Shown: positions 1 through 9,647 of the stretch, piece after piece | Layout: every line of letters starts with the position of its first letter | Position numbering within the stretch: position 1 is the stretch's first letter | From: Ancylomarina salipaludis | Lineage (GTDB): Bacteria > Bacteroidota > Bacteroidia > Bacteroidales > Marinifilaceae | Assembly: GCF_004122035.1 (NCBI RefSeq) | Contig: NZ_SAXA01000004.1 | Span: 62,001 to 126,000, forward strand | Direction: 5' to 3' | DNA length: 64,000 nucleotides | Program-made: the position numbers and the translations under genes | Notes under the pieces: generated by a model | Databases searched by the model: none | What the model saw: the letters and a program-made list of their open reading frames with translations, nothing else | What the model was told of the DNA's origin: nothing

Positions 1-1
1 G

Positions 2-157
2 ATTGCCCTGGCTTTAGCCGTTCCTCCGGAACATTTTGGTGACTTATTTGTCTTTCTGATGTATTCCGTAGCTTTATTTTCAATTATTATTCAAGGATTA
101 ACAATTGGTAAGTTGGTGAAAAAACTGAATCTGGTTAATCTGAAAGATGTGAAGTAA
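2..157 (+). CDS. Cation/proton antiporter, C-terminal end (partial)
   Basis: This is the last 51 codons of a gene that begins before the window. The peptide reads as one hydrophobic segment around VFLMYSVALFSIIIQGL followed by a short basic tail ending LVNLKDVK. The run 'SIIIQGLTIGKL' is typical of the final membrane helix of CPA1-type sodium/proton antiporters (NhaP/NHE family). Such proteins exchange Na+ or K+ for H+ across the inner membrane. Only the C-terminus is visible, so the subfamily cannot be decided. A palindromic terminator follows at 201-235. Confidence 0.65.
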   Translation: MALALAVPPEHFGDLFVFLMYSVALFSIIIQGLTIGKLVKKLNLVNLKDVK

Positions 158-200
158 TAAAACTGATTGAATCTGTGTCAATAGCTTTCTAAGATTCACA

Positions 201-235
201 AAAAAAACCGAACTCATATGAGTTCGGATTTTTTT
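201..235. terminator. Bidirectional intrinsic terminator
   Basis: A perfect 20-nt palindrome (208-227, CCGAACTCATATGAGTTCGG) has an A-run on its left and a T-run on its right. It can end transcription of the antiporter on the plus strand and of the sulfatase-family gene on the minus strand, which converge here. Confidence 0.85.
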
Positions 236-261
236 ATACCTGTTTCTTTTAGAAAAATGAT

Positions 262-2175
262 TTATTCCTCTGTGAAATTGTAAAGCTTATTATGGAAGAG
301 GTAACTCGCCGTTTGGTAATAGGTAATGGCATCTCTTAATTCCTCTTGATTCAGTTTTGTTGTTTGTTGTTCCAAATTGTCAACCTGAAAGGCTTCTGTT
401 CTTTTTGTTGGAACTTGAAGTGTTAGTTGATTGTGTTGCAACAAACCAATTTTTTGGTAAGTTCCCAAAAGAGCACGATTAGGCTGATCCAACAGAATAT
501 CTTTACCAAAGAATTTCGATTTGTAATCCATATTTAATAGGCCCAGAATTGTAGGTGCAAAATCGATTTGTGAAGCCAATGTGGTATTTTCCCCCGGTGT
601 AATAATAGCCGGTGCGTAAACGATTAGTGGAATGTGATATTTCTTGATCGGAAGCGATGTTTTTCCTGCACTCGATGCACAATGGTCAGCAACTACAACA
701 AAGATGGTGTTCTCAAACCAGGGATGTTTTTTCGCCTCGCGAAAGAATTTAGCTATCGCATAATCGGTGTATTTTACAGCGCCATTTCTTCCCGAGTGAG
801 ATGGAATGTCAATTCTACCCTCAGGATAGGTATAAGGGCGGTGATTGGACGTTGTCATGATGAAGTTGTGGAAAGGCTGTCCTTTTTTATATAAGCTATC
901 AGCGACTTGTGTTGCTTTAGCAAACAGGTCTTCATCACATACTCCCCAGGCATTTTCGAACGTAATTTCATCACTTGAGAAATCTTTGTGATCGATAATA
1001 TCATACCCGCTATTTCCAAAGAAATAGTTCATATTATCGAAATAGCCATTGCCTGCATAGATAAAATTATTGGCATAGCCTTTCGATTTTAAAACATTCC
1101 CTAAGGTGAACATGTTTTCGTTATGCGGGCGCTTTACGATAGAAAAACCGGGTGTTGGCGGTAAAGATAGTGTAAGCGCTTCCATGCCTCGAACCGTACG
1201 TGTTCCTGTTGCATAAAAGTTGGTGAAAAATAAGGATTGCAGGGCAATACTATCCAAATTAGGGGTGATGTTGTTTGTGTTACCAAAACGCGTAAAAAAG
1301 GATGCACTCAAACTTTCAACCGTTATCAGCATTACATTATAGTGTTTATTTTCACCTGTGTAAGTAATCTGACGAGTGATATCAAAGACATCATCACTGA
1401 CAAACTCACTGTTTGAGGTTTTTAATAGCTGACGCAGGTGGCTGAAAGCTTCTTTATTATCTATGGTTTTGTAAAAAGCTTTATAATCCAACTCATTGTT
1501 TCTGAAAGCAGAAAAAATCTGGTAAATACCATTGTGGGCCAGTTCGTTGGAGTAGGTGTTGTCCATGATCTCGGCTGTACTCTTATTCACAGAATAGAAA
1601 GCCAGAAGGGGAATGAGCCATAAAATCAGGCTGAGTTTTAAACGCGAAACAAAACGCGACTCCGAATTGATACTTTTATCGAAATGCTTTTTAACAAGGG
1701 CAAAGATACTTGCCGAAAGCAACAACATGCCTAAAATGATAATGGGCATAGGGTATGATTCACGGATGTTCGAAATTACTTCATGTGTATAAACCAGATA
1801 GTCAACGGCAATAAAATTGTAACGCACGCTAAATTCTTCCCAAAAAAACCACTCACCAATACCTGAAAATACAAGTATGCCTATCGTGATAATAAAAAAC
1901 ACATAAGAAATCCATTTGTGTATTTTCGAACTAAATATACGATCCGGAACAATTAGCAGGTAAAATACAAAGGGGATTATAAAGTACGAGATGGTAACCA
2001 GGTCGTAGAATAAGCCATACAGATAAATCTGGAAGATGTGAATTAAACCAGGATCTGTATTTTGAAAATCACCAATCAGAAGTATCGTTCGGATGAGAAA
2101 GGAGAGGGTTATAAATATCAAACTGAATAGGAGCAGGCCTCCGTAGCGTGATTGCAGAATATTTTTAAATCTCAT
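262..2175 (-). CDS. LTA synthase family / sulfatase-fold membrane phosphotransferase
   Basis: The 637-residue protein has about five membrane helices in residues 12-195, then a large periplasmic alkaline-phosphatase/sulfatase-superfamily domain. Visible motifs match the LtaS-like layout: VMLITVESLSASFF (metal-ligand E287), the nucleophile loop ATGTRTVRGMEA (probable T327), and FVVVADHCASS with the Asp-His metal pair. Family members move phosphoglycerol or phosphoethanolamine groups onto lipids or glycans at the outer face of the inner membrane. A Gram-negative Bacteroidota makes no lipoteichoic acid, so the acceptor is probably an envelope glycan or lipid; this is inferred. It is monocistronic, with a candidate promoter at 2207-2214 and a shared terminator at 201-235. 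Confidence 0.88.
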   Translation of the reverse strand: MRFKNILQSRYGGLLLFSLIFITLSFLIRTILLIGDFQNTDPGLIHIFQIYLYGLFYDLVTISYFIIPFVFYLLIVPDRIFSSKIHKWISYVFFIITIGILVFSGIGEWFFWEEFSVRYNFIAVDYLVYTHEVISNIRESYPMPIIILGMLLLSASIFALVKKHFDKSINSESRFVSRLKLSLILWLIPLLAFYSVNKSTAEIMDNTYSNELAHNGIYQIFSAFRNNELDYKAFYKTIDNKEAFSHLRQLLKTSNSEFVSDDVFDITRQITYTGENKHYNVMLITVESLSASFFTRFGNTNNITPNLDSIALQSLFFTNFYATGTRTVRGMEALTLSLPPTPGFSIVKRPHNENMFTLGNVLKSKGYANNFIYAGNGYFDNMNYFFGNSGYDIIDHKDFSSDEITFENAWGVCDEDLFAKATQVADSLYKKGQPFHNFIMTTSNHRPYTYPEGRIDIPSHSGRNGAVKYTDYAIAKFFREAKKHPWFENTIFVVVADHCASSAGKTSLPIKKYHIPLIVYAPAIITPGENTTLASQIDFAPTILGLLNMDYKSKFFGKDILLDQPNRALLGTYQKIGLLQHNQLTLQVPTKRTEAFQVDNLEQQTTKLNQEELRDAITYYQTASYLFHNKLYNFTEE

Positions 2176-2206
2176 ACTGTATAATTTGTATTTATATTAT
2201 GTGGCC

Positions 2207-2214
2207 CAAATATA
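2207..2214 (-). promoter_or_regulatory. Candidate -7 box of the sulfatase-family gene
   Basis: The minus strand reads TATATTTG, an exact match to the Bacteroidota -7 consensus TAnnTTTG, 32 nt before the start codon. No clear TTG -33 element is seen at the usual distance, so the support is moderate. Confidence 0.4.
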
Positions 2215-2738
2215 CATCGTCTTTTTGATAAAAAGCGAATATTACCCGGGATTGCTAGCTAAAAAAGACTAATATCTCTTAAAATAAGGGAAAATAGGAT
2301 CAGGAAAAGTTAGTAGAAAAGGGCTTTAATAATAAGTTGGATTGTCAGATTTCAATTTTAGATATCATTTTAAGACTATAAATACTTGAAGATAATGTTG
2401 ACAGAATTTTGCCTGAAAATAAGGACGGCTTGAAATGTTAATTTGATTAAAATTTTAGCTTGTGAGATTTAATGTGTGAGAAGATACGATTATTGTAATG
2501 ATTTATCCCAAGGCTTATGTTTATTGCTTTTTACTTATAAATATTGCTTTGAAATTGGCTTGTAATGATTTGTTAAAAATACAAAACATTAAATTATAGT
2601 TAACTTGTGCTTTTGTTTTTTTTGATAAGTTTATGATGAATTGATAATGGCGATTTTGCAATACATATAAAATTTAATGATCTGTAACTTTTTCATTATT
2701 CATTCGTTTTGACATCATAAAAAAACAATAAATCGATT
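2215..2738. other. AT-rich intergenic region between divergent genes
   Basis: About 520 bases of very AT-rich sequence separate the divergent sulfatase-family and DUF5686 genes. I see no convincing ORF, RNA gene or repeat. Promoters for the rightward gene must lie here but no complete -33/-7 pair stands out. Confidence 0.5.
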
Positions 2739-5372
2739 ATGGCAAGAACTCTATTCAGTATTCTTTTACTCTTCTGCTCACTATGGGGGCATGCACAACA
2801 ATTATCCGGGCTTATCAGCAATTCTGAGGGGAAGCCTATTTCTTTTGCAAATATTTATATTCAGGAACTCGCTACAGGAACCACATCGAATATCGATGGG
2901 GAATACCAGTTGGCCTTGCCTGAAGGAGAGTGGCATCTTTCTTATCGTTACTTGGGTTATAAAACCAAAGAGGTAACAGTGAACATGCCGAAGAATGATT
3001 TGGAGATGAATGTCTCACTTGCTTCGCAAACTTACCAATTGAAAGAAGTTAAGGTTTTGGCCAGTGGTGAGGATCCGGCTTATTTTGTGATGAGAAAGGC
3101 TATTGTGATGGGGGACTATTACAGCAAGCAGGTGTGTGAATACAGTAATATGGTTTATCTTAAAGGTTCGGGTAAGGTGACTAAGGTTCCGGGACTTTTA
3201 AAAAAGAAACTGGCCGAGGAGGGCATCACAGCTAACAAAACCTTTGTAACAGAGAATATTTCTAAAATTCATTTTCTTCTGCCCGATAAGGTGGAGGAGG
3301 AAGTGATTTCTATTCGTTCTTCGGGTTTGGATAATGAGGCCAATCCCATGCAATTTATCACAACCAATTTGTATAATACCCGTGATGATGGTTTTATCTC
3401 GCCATTGGATAAAACGGCCTTCTCGGTTTATAAGTTTCGACTGGAATCGGTATTTGAGGATCAGGGACGAACGATTAATCGCATCAAAGTTATCCCCAGA
3501 CGAAAGGGGAAGGATTTGTTTAAGGGCTATTTGAATATTGCAGAAGATTACTGGAATATTCATTCTGCCGATTTAAAATTGAAACTGCCCATGACCGATG
3601 TGCACATGCGTCAGATGTATGCTCCTGTGACTGATGATGTTTGGATGCCTGTGAGTTTTGATTTTAGTATTAAGTTTGAGGGGATGGGTTTTGGTATGAA
3701 CGGGATGTATGTCGCTTCCATAAAGGATTATAAGGTCGTATTGAATCCTGATTTGAATCATGACTATTTGAAACAAGAGGAGCTTGCTAAAAAACAGGAG
3801 GCAGCAGCAGTTGCCGAATTGACCAATCAGGCTGAATCGAAAGTATTATCGGTAAAGGAGAAAAAGCGGAAAGATGAGATTCAAACCCTATTGGACAAAA
3901 ATGACATGAGTAATGCTGAAATGCGCAAACTTTATCGTTTAATGGAGAAGGATAATCAGAAAGATCAAAAAATAAAAGTGAAAGAGCCTTTGGAAATTAA
4001 GATTGAAAAGGTAAAAATGGCCAAGGATGCCAAGGAGAAAGATTCCTTGTATTGGGCAGAGATGCGTCCGATTCCTTTATCCAGCGATGAAAAAATCAGT
4101 TTTATAAAGAAAGATTCTATCAGCCTGATTCGAAACAGTCCTGAGTATAAGGATTCAGTCCGTCAGGCCAATCGGAAGTTTAAATTCAATCATTTACTCT
4201 TTGGAAAAACATATAAGTACAAAGAGAGTCATTCTAAATTGTCTACTCCGGGTTTGCTGAGTTTTGATAAGCTTTCCTTCAATACGGTGCAAGGGATTAC
4301 TTTTAGTGCGCCATTTTCGTTTACAAAAAAGGATACATTGGGGCATTATTTAAATCTTAGTAGTGATTTTACCTATGGCTTTTCAAGAGAACATCTTGAT
4401 TTTTCGGTGGGAGGCCGTTACCGCTATAATGGCATGAAACGAGCCTGGATAGGTGGTGAAGCAGGCAGTAAGACCATCGATTTTAACGGACAAACGGGGA
4501 TTGATCCGATGTTGAACGCAATGGCTTCGCTTTATTTTAAGGATAATTATCTAAAGCTTTACGATAAGAATTTTGTGAATATATGGCATCAGACTGATTT
4601 GGCCAATGGTTTAAGTTTATCCACCAAATTGGAATATGCAAACCGTAAACATCTAATAAACCATTCCAATCTATCTATCTCCAATCCTGATCATAAGGCT
4701 TACAGCCCGAATATTCCGGAGGGTGTTGCAGCTAATTTAGTTGGCGATAACAAAGCCTTGACATTTATGGCCAGCTTGGCGTATACGCCACGTCATCGTT
4801 ATTCAGTTGTGAAGGGTGAAAAACGAATGACTGCATTTCATAAACAACCCACTTTTGCTTTAGCCTATCGAATGGGAATTAAAAATCTTCTGGATTCGGA
4901 TGCTGATTATGCTATGTTACAGGCTTCTGTCAAACAGGAATTCCCTCTGGGTTTCAACGATTATCTGTCTTACTCAGTGAAAGCAGGGAGCTATCTGAAT
5001 AAAAATAAGGTATTCTTTGCCGACTATCATCATTTTAATACCAGTAAACCGACATTGATGTTGGGTGGGGACTTGAACACTTTCCGCCTCTTGGATTATT
5101 ATACAAACTCAAGTACAAACGATTATGCTGAGGCACATGTCCAATATACTTCGGATCGCTTTATATTGAAGCGTTTGCCAATTCTGAACAATGCTTTAAC
5201 GGTACAGGAAAGGGTGTTTGCCAATTATTTAACTCATGCAGGACGCAAGAACTATTGGGAAGTGGGCTATGGTTTGTCGCAGATTTTCTTGTTACTTGAT
5301 CTCGAAGTGGTTTGGAGTTTTGATGGCAATCGACATCAAGACACGGGAATTAAAATTAAGTTGAATTTCTAG
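2739..5372 (+). CDS. DUF5686 / carboxypeptidase-like regulatory-domain outer-membrane protein
   Basis: An 877-residue exported protein. A signal peptide (LFSILLLFCSLWGHAQ) is followed by a carboxypeptidase-D regulatory-like beta-sandwich (residues about 20-105; GKPISFANIYIQELATGTTS), the plug-like start found in many Bacteroidota outer-membrane proteins. The middle, residues 350-470, is a charged lysine/glutamate-rich segment. The C-terminal 400 residues are rich in alternating aromatic/polar strands and end in GIKIKLNF, as expected for an outer-membrane barrel with a terminal Phe. This layout matches the DUF5686 family, whose function is unknown. There is no SusD partner beside it, so a classical glycan-uptake role is not supported. 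Confidence 0.85.
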   Translation: MARTLFSILLLFCSLWGHAQQLSGLISNSEGKPISFANIYIQELATGTTSNIDGEYQLALPEGEWHLSYRYLGYKTKEVTVNMPKNDLEMNVSLASQTYQLKEVKVLASGEDPAYFVMRKAIVMGDYYSKQVCEYSNMVYLKGSGKVTKVPGLLKKKLAEEGITANKTFVTENISKIHFLLPDKVEEEVISIRSSGLDNEANPMQFITTNLYNTRDDGFISPLDKTAFSVYKFRLESVFEDQGRTINRIKVIPRRKGKDLFKGYLNIAEDYWNIHSADLKLKLPMTDVHMRQMYAPVTDDVWMPVSFDFSIKFEGMGFGMNGMYVASIKDYKVVLNPDLNHDYLKQEELAKKQEAAAVAELTNQAESKVLSVKEKKRKDEIQTLLDKNDMSNAEMRKLYRLMEKDNQKDQKIKVKEPLEIKIEKVKMAKDAKEKDSLYWAEMRPIPLSSDEKISFIKKDSISLIRNSPEYKDSVRQANRKFKFNHLLFGKTYKYKESHSKLSTPGLLSFDKLSFNTVQGITFSAPFSFTKKDTLGHYLNLSSDFTYGFSREHLDFSVGGRYRYNGMKRAWIGGEAGSKTIDFNGQTGIDPMLNAMASLYFKDNYLKLYDKNFVNIWHQTDLANGLSLSTKLEYANRKHLINHSNLSISNPDHKAYSPNIPEGVAANLVGDNKALTFMASLAYTPRHRYSVVKGEKRMTAFHKQPTFALAYRMGIKNLLDSDADYAMLQASVKQEFPLGFNDYLSYSVKAGSYLNKNKVFFADYHHFNTSKPTLMLGGDLNTFRLLDYYTNSSTNDYAEAHVQYTSDRFILKRLPILNNALTVQERVFANYLTHAGRKNYWEVGYGLSQIFLLLDLEVVWSFDGNRHQDTGIKIKLNF

Positions 5373-5428
5373 AAGATCGTTTTATGTAAGTTTAGGATCA
5401 GATTTTAGAGGGGGTCGCAATAAGTTTT

Positions 5429-5467
5429 AGAGGTTTGGACTTTTATAGTCTAAACCTCTGTTTTTTT
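5429..5467 (+). terminator. Intrinsic terminator after the DUF5686 gene
   Basis: The stem AGAGGTTTGGAC / GTCTAAACCTCT (one G-T pair) with a short loop is followed by seven T residues. Confidence 0.85.
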
Positions 5468-5697
5468 ATGTGATTTTCAGTTGCTTGATTTAGATTTTTC
5501 TTATTTTGTGATGTGTTTTAAGTATTGATTATCTAAGTGTTGCTGAGGTGAGGTGTTATGTTTATGATAAGATGAAATAATTTTTGCTGCTTTGATAAAG
5601 AGATTACTTTTATTGTTTAATTTGTATAAATAAATACTATTTTTTTAAGAACTAGAATAATAATATAATGAGCTTTAATTAGCTTTTTTAATCCTTT
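5468..5697. other. AT-rich upstream region of the GNAT/ATP-grasp gene
   Basis: Together with the terminator this gives a 325-base gap. No ORF, repeat or clear promoter box was found in it. Confidence 0.4.
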
Positions 5698-7674
5698 ATG
5701 CAGAAGATGAATATTGGGGTAAGAAAATCCGATATTGAGGATATTGGTTTTTTGTTAAAATTAGAGGAGGAATCTTTTCCTTCTTTTCAGAGAAGTACAA
5801 AACAGAGTCTAAAACATGGTATTCAAAGTGATTTTCAGGAAATTTTAATTGCTGAAACCGATGATATGAATAGGAACCAGGTTGGAGCTTTAGTTTTATT
5901 TAAGTACAGCAAGTCGCTGCGAATTTACTCCATAGCCATATTGCCCGAATTTCAGAAGAGGGGATATGGTGATTATTTGCTTAAACACGCCCTTGAATTT
6001 GCGAACCGTCAACATTATGAAAAAATATTAATCGAAGTCAGTGCCAAAAACACAGCCTTAATTGATTGGTATAAAACTAAAGGATTTAAGCCTCTTGGAA
6101 TTATTGATGACTATTACTGCGAAGGGGAAGCTGCTTTAAAAATGGAGTTAAAGACCAGGGGCATGCCTTGTTTGAAAAGAACAAGTAATGTTATTGTGAT
6201 CAACCAGCCTTACAAATGGACATTTAAAGATATAAACGCGAAGGTTATTTCGGTTAAAGAATACATTAATAACCCTATTTATCAGACAAACACAGATTTT
6301 AGAATATTTAACCTGTGCAGTTCTTATAAATATCAAACTTATGGTTATTACGTTTCCTTACTTGCATCTGCTCGTGGTCAACGAATTATACCAAGTACTA
6401 TTACAATTCGTGATTTTGGAATATTAAATGTGATTCATTCTGCAGCTTATGATATTGAAGAACAGATTAACAGTTCATTGTATAAAGAGAAGGGGAATGC
6501 CTTTACTTTAAATATCTATTTTGGGCAGACGAAGATTAAAGGCTATAATTTTTTGGCATCAAAACTCCATCAATTATTTGAAGCCCCACTTTTTAAAGTC
6601 GATTTCATTAAGCATGATGAAAAATGGATGATTAAAAAATTAAAGGTATTAACCTTAAATAAGGTGCCTGAACCTGATTTAAATTCTGTGTACGAATTCG
6701 CAGAAAAGTATTTCAATAAGAAAAGGTTTAACAATACAAAGTTGATTAATTATAAGTATGACATTGCAGTACTTGTAGATCCTAAGGAAGCCAATTCACC
6801 ATCTTGCCCCAAGGCATTGGAGAAGTTTAAAAGTGCTGCCAATCGTAAAGGATTATACTTAGAGTTTATCACAAAAAAAGATATTGATAAAATTAATGAA
6901 TTTGATGCTTTATTTATTCGGGAAACAACCTGTGTAAATAATCACACCTATGAATTCTCAAGAATGGCTTATGCCGAAGGTCTTGTGGTTTTAGATGATC
7001 CCTGGTCGATACTAAGATGTTCCAATAAGATATATCAGAATGAAATTTTTAAAAAGCACAAAATTTTAACGCCTGAGACCAATATTCTTACCAAAAATTT
7101 ATTTGATAAAAAGGTCTTAAAGCAGATGAATTATCCTTTGGTTCTCAAACAACCCGATAGTGCTTTCTCATTAGGAGTCATAAAGGTAGACGATGAAGAT
7201 AAAGCCCTGAAAGCAATTACTGATCTTTTTAAGATTTCCGATATGCTTGTTTGTCAGGAATACATGTATTCGGAATTTGATTGGAGAATTGGCATAATTG
7301 ATAATACCCCCCTGTTTGCATGTAAGTATTATATGTCAAAAGATCATTGGCAAATATATAACTGGAAAGGTGACGGAGAAGAAAATTCCGGAGATTCCGA
7401 AACTCTCAGTATTGAATTAGTGCCTGATATTGTTATTCAAACGGCACTAAAAGCATCTGCTTTGATAGGTGATGGTTTGTATGGAGTCGATTTGAAGATG
7501 ATAGATGGAAAGGTTTATGTCGTTGAAGTCAATGACAATCCTAATATTGATGCAGACATTGAAGATTTGGTCTTGAAGGATAAACTGTATGATCAGATTA
7601 TAGAATCCATTTATAATCGAATTGAAATATCTAAAAATGTTCAGAGAATAGATTTTAGAAATAAACAAAAGTAG
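5698..7674 (+). CDS. GNAT acetyltransferase / RLAN / RimK-like ATP-grasp fusion
   Basis: A 658-residue three-domain protein. Residues 1-150 form a GNAT N-acetyltransferase with the acetyl-CoA loop LPEFQKRGYGDYLL and WYKTKGF. Residues about 165-330 resemble RLAN, the N-terminal domain of RimK-like ATP-grasp proteins (VIVINQPYKW, SSYKYQTYGYYVSLLA). Residues about 350-645 are an ATP-grasp ligase with nucleotide and Mg2+ motifs LVLKQPDSAFSLGV, CQEYMYSEFDWRIGI and VYVVEVNDNPNID. ATP-grasp enzymes of this kind join an acyl phosphate to an amine, often adding amino acids to peptides or small molecules. The substrate is unknown. A second in-frame ATG lies three codons in (5707). It stands alone, with terminators on both sides. 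Confidence 0.85.
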   Translation: MQKMNIGVRKSDIEDIGFLLKLEEESFPSFQRSTKQSLKHGIQSDFQEILIAETDDMNRNQVGALVLFKYSKSLRIYSIAILPEFQKRGYGDYLLKHALEFANRQHYEKILIEVSAKNTALIDWYKTKGFKPLGIIDDYYCEGEAALKMELKTRGMPCLKRTSNVIVINQPYKWTFKDINAKVISVKEYINNPIYQTNTDFRIFNLCSSYKYQTYGYYVSLLASARGQRIIPSTITIRDFGILNVIHSAAYDIEEQINSSLYKEKGNAFTLNIYFGQTKIKGYNFLASKLHQLFEAPLFKVDFIKHDEKWMIKKLKVLTLNKVPEPDLNSVYEFAEKYFNKKRFNNTKLINYKYDIAVLVDPKEANSPSCPKALEKFKSAANRKGLYLEFITKKDIDKINEFDALFIRETTCVNNHTYEFSRMAYAEGLVVLDDPWSILRCSNKIYQNEIFKKHKILTPETNILTKNLFDKKVLKQMNYPLVLKQPDSAFSLGVIKVDDEDKALKAITDLFKISDMLVCQEYMYSEFDWRIGIIDNTPLFACKYYMSKDHWQIYNWKGDGEENSGDSETLSIELVPDIVIQTALKASALIGDGLYGVDLKMIDGKVYVVEVNDNPNIDADIEDLVLKDKLYDQIIESIYNRIEISKNVQRIDFRNKQK

Positions 7675-7750
7675 TTGTTCGAAAGATCTGTTGCTGAAAC
7701 TGAATTTTTTAAAAGAAACAATATTTCATAAGTAAGCTCGATTAAATTTT

Positions 7751-7782
7751 AAGGGTTGGACTTTTAGTCTGACCCTTTTTCG
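7751..7782 (+). terminator. Intrinsic terminator after the ATP-grasp gene
   Basis: The stem AAGGGTTGGAC / GTCTGACCCTT (two G-T pairs) is followed by a T-run. Its sequence resembles the terminator at 5429. The rest of the gap up to 8023 shows no recognisable element. Confidence 0.75.
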
Positions 7783-8023
7783 TTCCATAGTGAGTGTTTT
7801 TTTATCAATAGAATTCCCCGGACTTGTCTATTTCAAACCTTTAATCTTTCATCTGTGTTAAAGGATATCGAAAGGCTTAGACCCTTGAATTGGGATATTA
7901 AATATCATACTAAAATAGTTATCTTAGTTTCAAATAAATATCAAAACATGAGTCTATAAGAGTGCTTACGCTCAATAGTGCTATCTTGACACTTTATTAA
8001 AAATTAAGACTACTTAGAAACGA

Positions 8024-8392
8024 ATGGAAAACAAACATTCCCAAAGGATAATCTATAAAGATAAAGACTACTATTGCTCTTTAGCCTTTGTTTTACAGTT
8101 GATTGGTGATAAATATAAGAGTTTGATTATTTTTCATCTTAAGGATGGTGGCATGAGGTCTGGAGACCTACAGAAAAGTATTACGGATATCTCCAACAGG
8201 ATGTTTACTTATTCGATAAGAGGATTGGAAAAGGACGGCTTAGTTAAACGAACGGTATACCCGGTAAGCCCTCCAAAAGTGGAGTACGAATTAACCCAAA
8301 GTGGAAAATCACTAATCCCCATCATCCTTTCGATGGATAAATGGGGTCAGGATTTTGCAAAGGAGCATCACTTATATGCGCCTTCAGAATAG
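8024..8392 (+). CDS. HxlR-family winged-helix transcriptional regulator
   Basis: A 122-residue protein that fills the normal HxlR domain: a Cys near the start of the domain (YYCSLAFVLQLIGDKY), a helix-turn-helix around MRSGDLQKSITDISNRMFTYSIRGLEKDGLV, and the wing PPKVEYELTQSGKSLIPII. HxlR proteins are DNA-binding dimers that often sense electrophiles or oxidants through the Cys. Its last 25 bases overlap the 3' end of the oppositely oriented VOC gene, so the two may affect one another. The target genes are not known. Confidence 0.92.
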   Translation: MENKHSQRIIYKDKDYYCSLAFVLQLIGDKYKSLIIFHLKDGGMRSGDLQKSITDISNRMFTYSIRGLEKDGLVKRTVYPVSPPKVEYELTQSGKSLIPIILSMDKWGQDFAKEHHLYAPSE

Positions 8393-8973
8393 TGAAGTTC
8401 GTAGGAGTGCGAATAGATTTCGAAGACAGTGCCAAATGGATCTTCCACATAGCACATGCGGTAAGGCTTCTCTCCAGGATAATATTCGCGTATGGGCATG
8501 CGTTGCTTACCACCTGCTGCAACAATCTTTTCAACCAAACCTTCCACGTCTGGATCTTGAACTGAAAAATGAAATAATCCCGTACGGAAAGGTTCAAAAC
8601 GAGGTTTTAAATCTTTACTTTGCTTAAATTCAAACAGCTCAATCCCAATTCGATCACCAGTTGACAAGTGTGCAATTCGGAATGTACCCCAATCCTTGCC
8701 AAAGACATCAATACACATTTTACCGATTGCGGTTTCATTCTCTTCTTTTACCTCTGTAGGCGGCATAATTACATAAAATCCCATTACTTCAGTATAGAAT
8801 TTTACGGCTTTATCTAAATCAGGAACGGTAATCCCAATGTGTGAGAATGTTCTTGGGAATACCTGCTCTTTTACTTCTTTTTCATTTTTCATATTACTCT
8901 TATTAATTTGAGCCTTACTATTTATTCCTGAAAGTAATAATAAGGTTCCGATTAAAAATGTTTTGATATTCAT
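8368..8973 (-). CDS. Exported VOC-family (glyoxalase-fold) protein
   Basis: A 201-residue protein with a signal peptide (MNIKTFLIGTLLLLSGINSKA) and a vicinal-oxygen-chelate domain. The domain starts FSHIGITVPDLDKAVKFYTE and ends with YVEDPFGTVFEIYSH, with a second half TGLFHFSVQDPDVEGL. His and Glu residues at the expected places could bind a divalent metal. VOC proteins include glyoxalases, dioxygenases and resistance proteins, and the substrate cannot be predicted. Most VOC enzymes are cytoplasmic, so export is unusual; an internal start at MKNEK would give a cytoplasmic form. A candidate -7 box lies at 8999-9006. Confidence 0.85.
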   Translation of the reverse strand: MNIKTFLIGTLLLLSGINSKAQINKSNMKNEKEVKEQVFPRTFSHIGITVPDLDKAVKFYTEVMGFYVIMPPTEVKEENETAIGKMCIDVFGKDWGTFRIAHLSTGDRIGIELFEFKQSKDLKPRFEPFRTGLFHFSVQDPDVEGLVEKIVAAGGKQRMPIREYYPGEKPYRMCYVEDPFGTVFEIYSHSYELHYSEGAYK

Positions 8974-8998
8974 GATGTATTTACGTTTTATTTCTCGA

Positions 8999-9006
8999 CA
9001 AAGATA
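8999..9006 (-). promoter_or_regulatory. Candidate -7 box of the VOC gene
   Basis: The minus strand reads TATCTTTG, matching TAnnTTTG, 26 nt before the start codon. No clear -33 TTG is seen. This supports the upstream start that includes the signal peptide. Confidence 0.45.
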
Positions 9007-9239
9007 GAATTCAAGTTATTGAAATCCTATAGGTTACAACTATTGCGCATAGTTACATGAATGTGTATAATACTGTAATGGAGTCCGTTTTGGGAGTAAT
9101 TTTTTTTTGTCTTTTATTGAATAGATATGAATGTTAGTACTGTTGAGTAGAATTAAAAGGTTTCAAGGAGAGATATCACTTAAAGTCGGTTGGTATTTTT
9201 AAAAGTAGAACCTTTTGCTTCCAGACTAATTTCAAAAAT

Positions 9240-9620
9240 TTAATATTTATAAATGATCCATAACAGACTCATTATTCCACCAATAATAGAAAGTGCAGGA
9301 ATAAAGAAAAGATGTCTAATGGGTTTCTTAAAGGCAGATAAATAGCAAATTAGAGGCATTCCAATGGCTCCAATTAGAAACAGTGCCGAGGGAAGGGGCA
9401 CTTCCTGCTCAATATTTAAACTCTTAGCCGTAAAAGTAAAAGCAATATTTATAAAGGCAATGCCGAAAAACGAGATGTGCCCCAGACGCATCATTCTTCT
9501 TTGCCAAGAGCCATAGCCTCCTAACCATTCTTCCTTGTGAAAGAAAAGACCTTGAACAGCACCCAGTATTCCACCTAACAACATGCCAATCCATGCTGCG
9601 TATAAGTTTATCTCAGTCAT
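9240..9620 (-). CDS. Small integral membrane protein, four helices
   Basis: A 126-residue protein with four hydrophobic segments (about residues 7-26, 47-66, 79-95 and 104-123). It carries a conserved-looking loop WLGGYGSWQRRMMRLGHISFF between the first two. I do not recognise the family. It is the second gene of a likely two-gene operon with the membrane protein at 9648-10052, 27 bases upstream, which suggests a joint function. Confidence 0.75.
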   Translation of the reverse strand: MTEINLYAAWIGMLLGGILGAVQGLFFHKEEWLGGYGSWQRRMMRLGHISFFGIAFINIAFTFTAKSLNIEQEVPLPSALFLIGAIGMPLICYLSAFKKPIRHLFFIPALSIIGGIMSLLWIIYKY

Positions 9621-9647
9621 TAGTCGAAGTTTATGGTGAGAATATAA

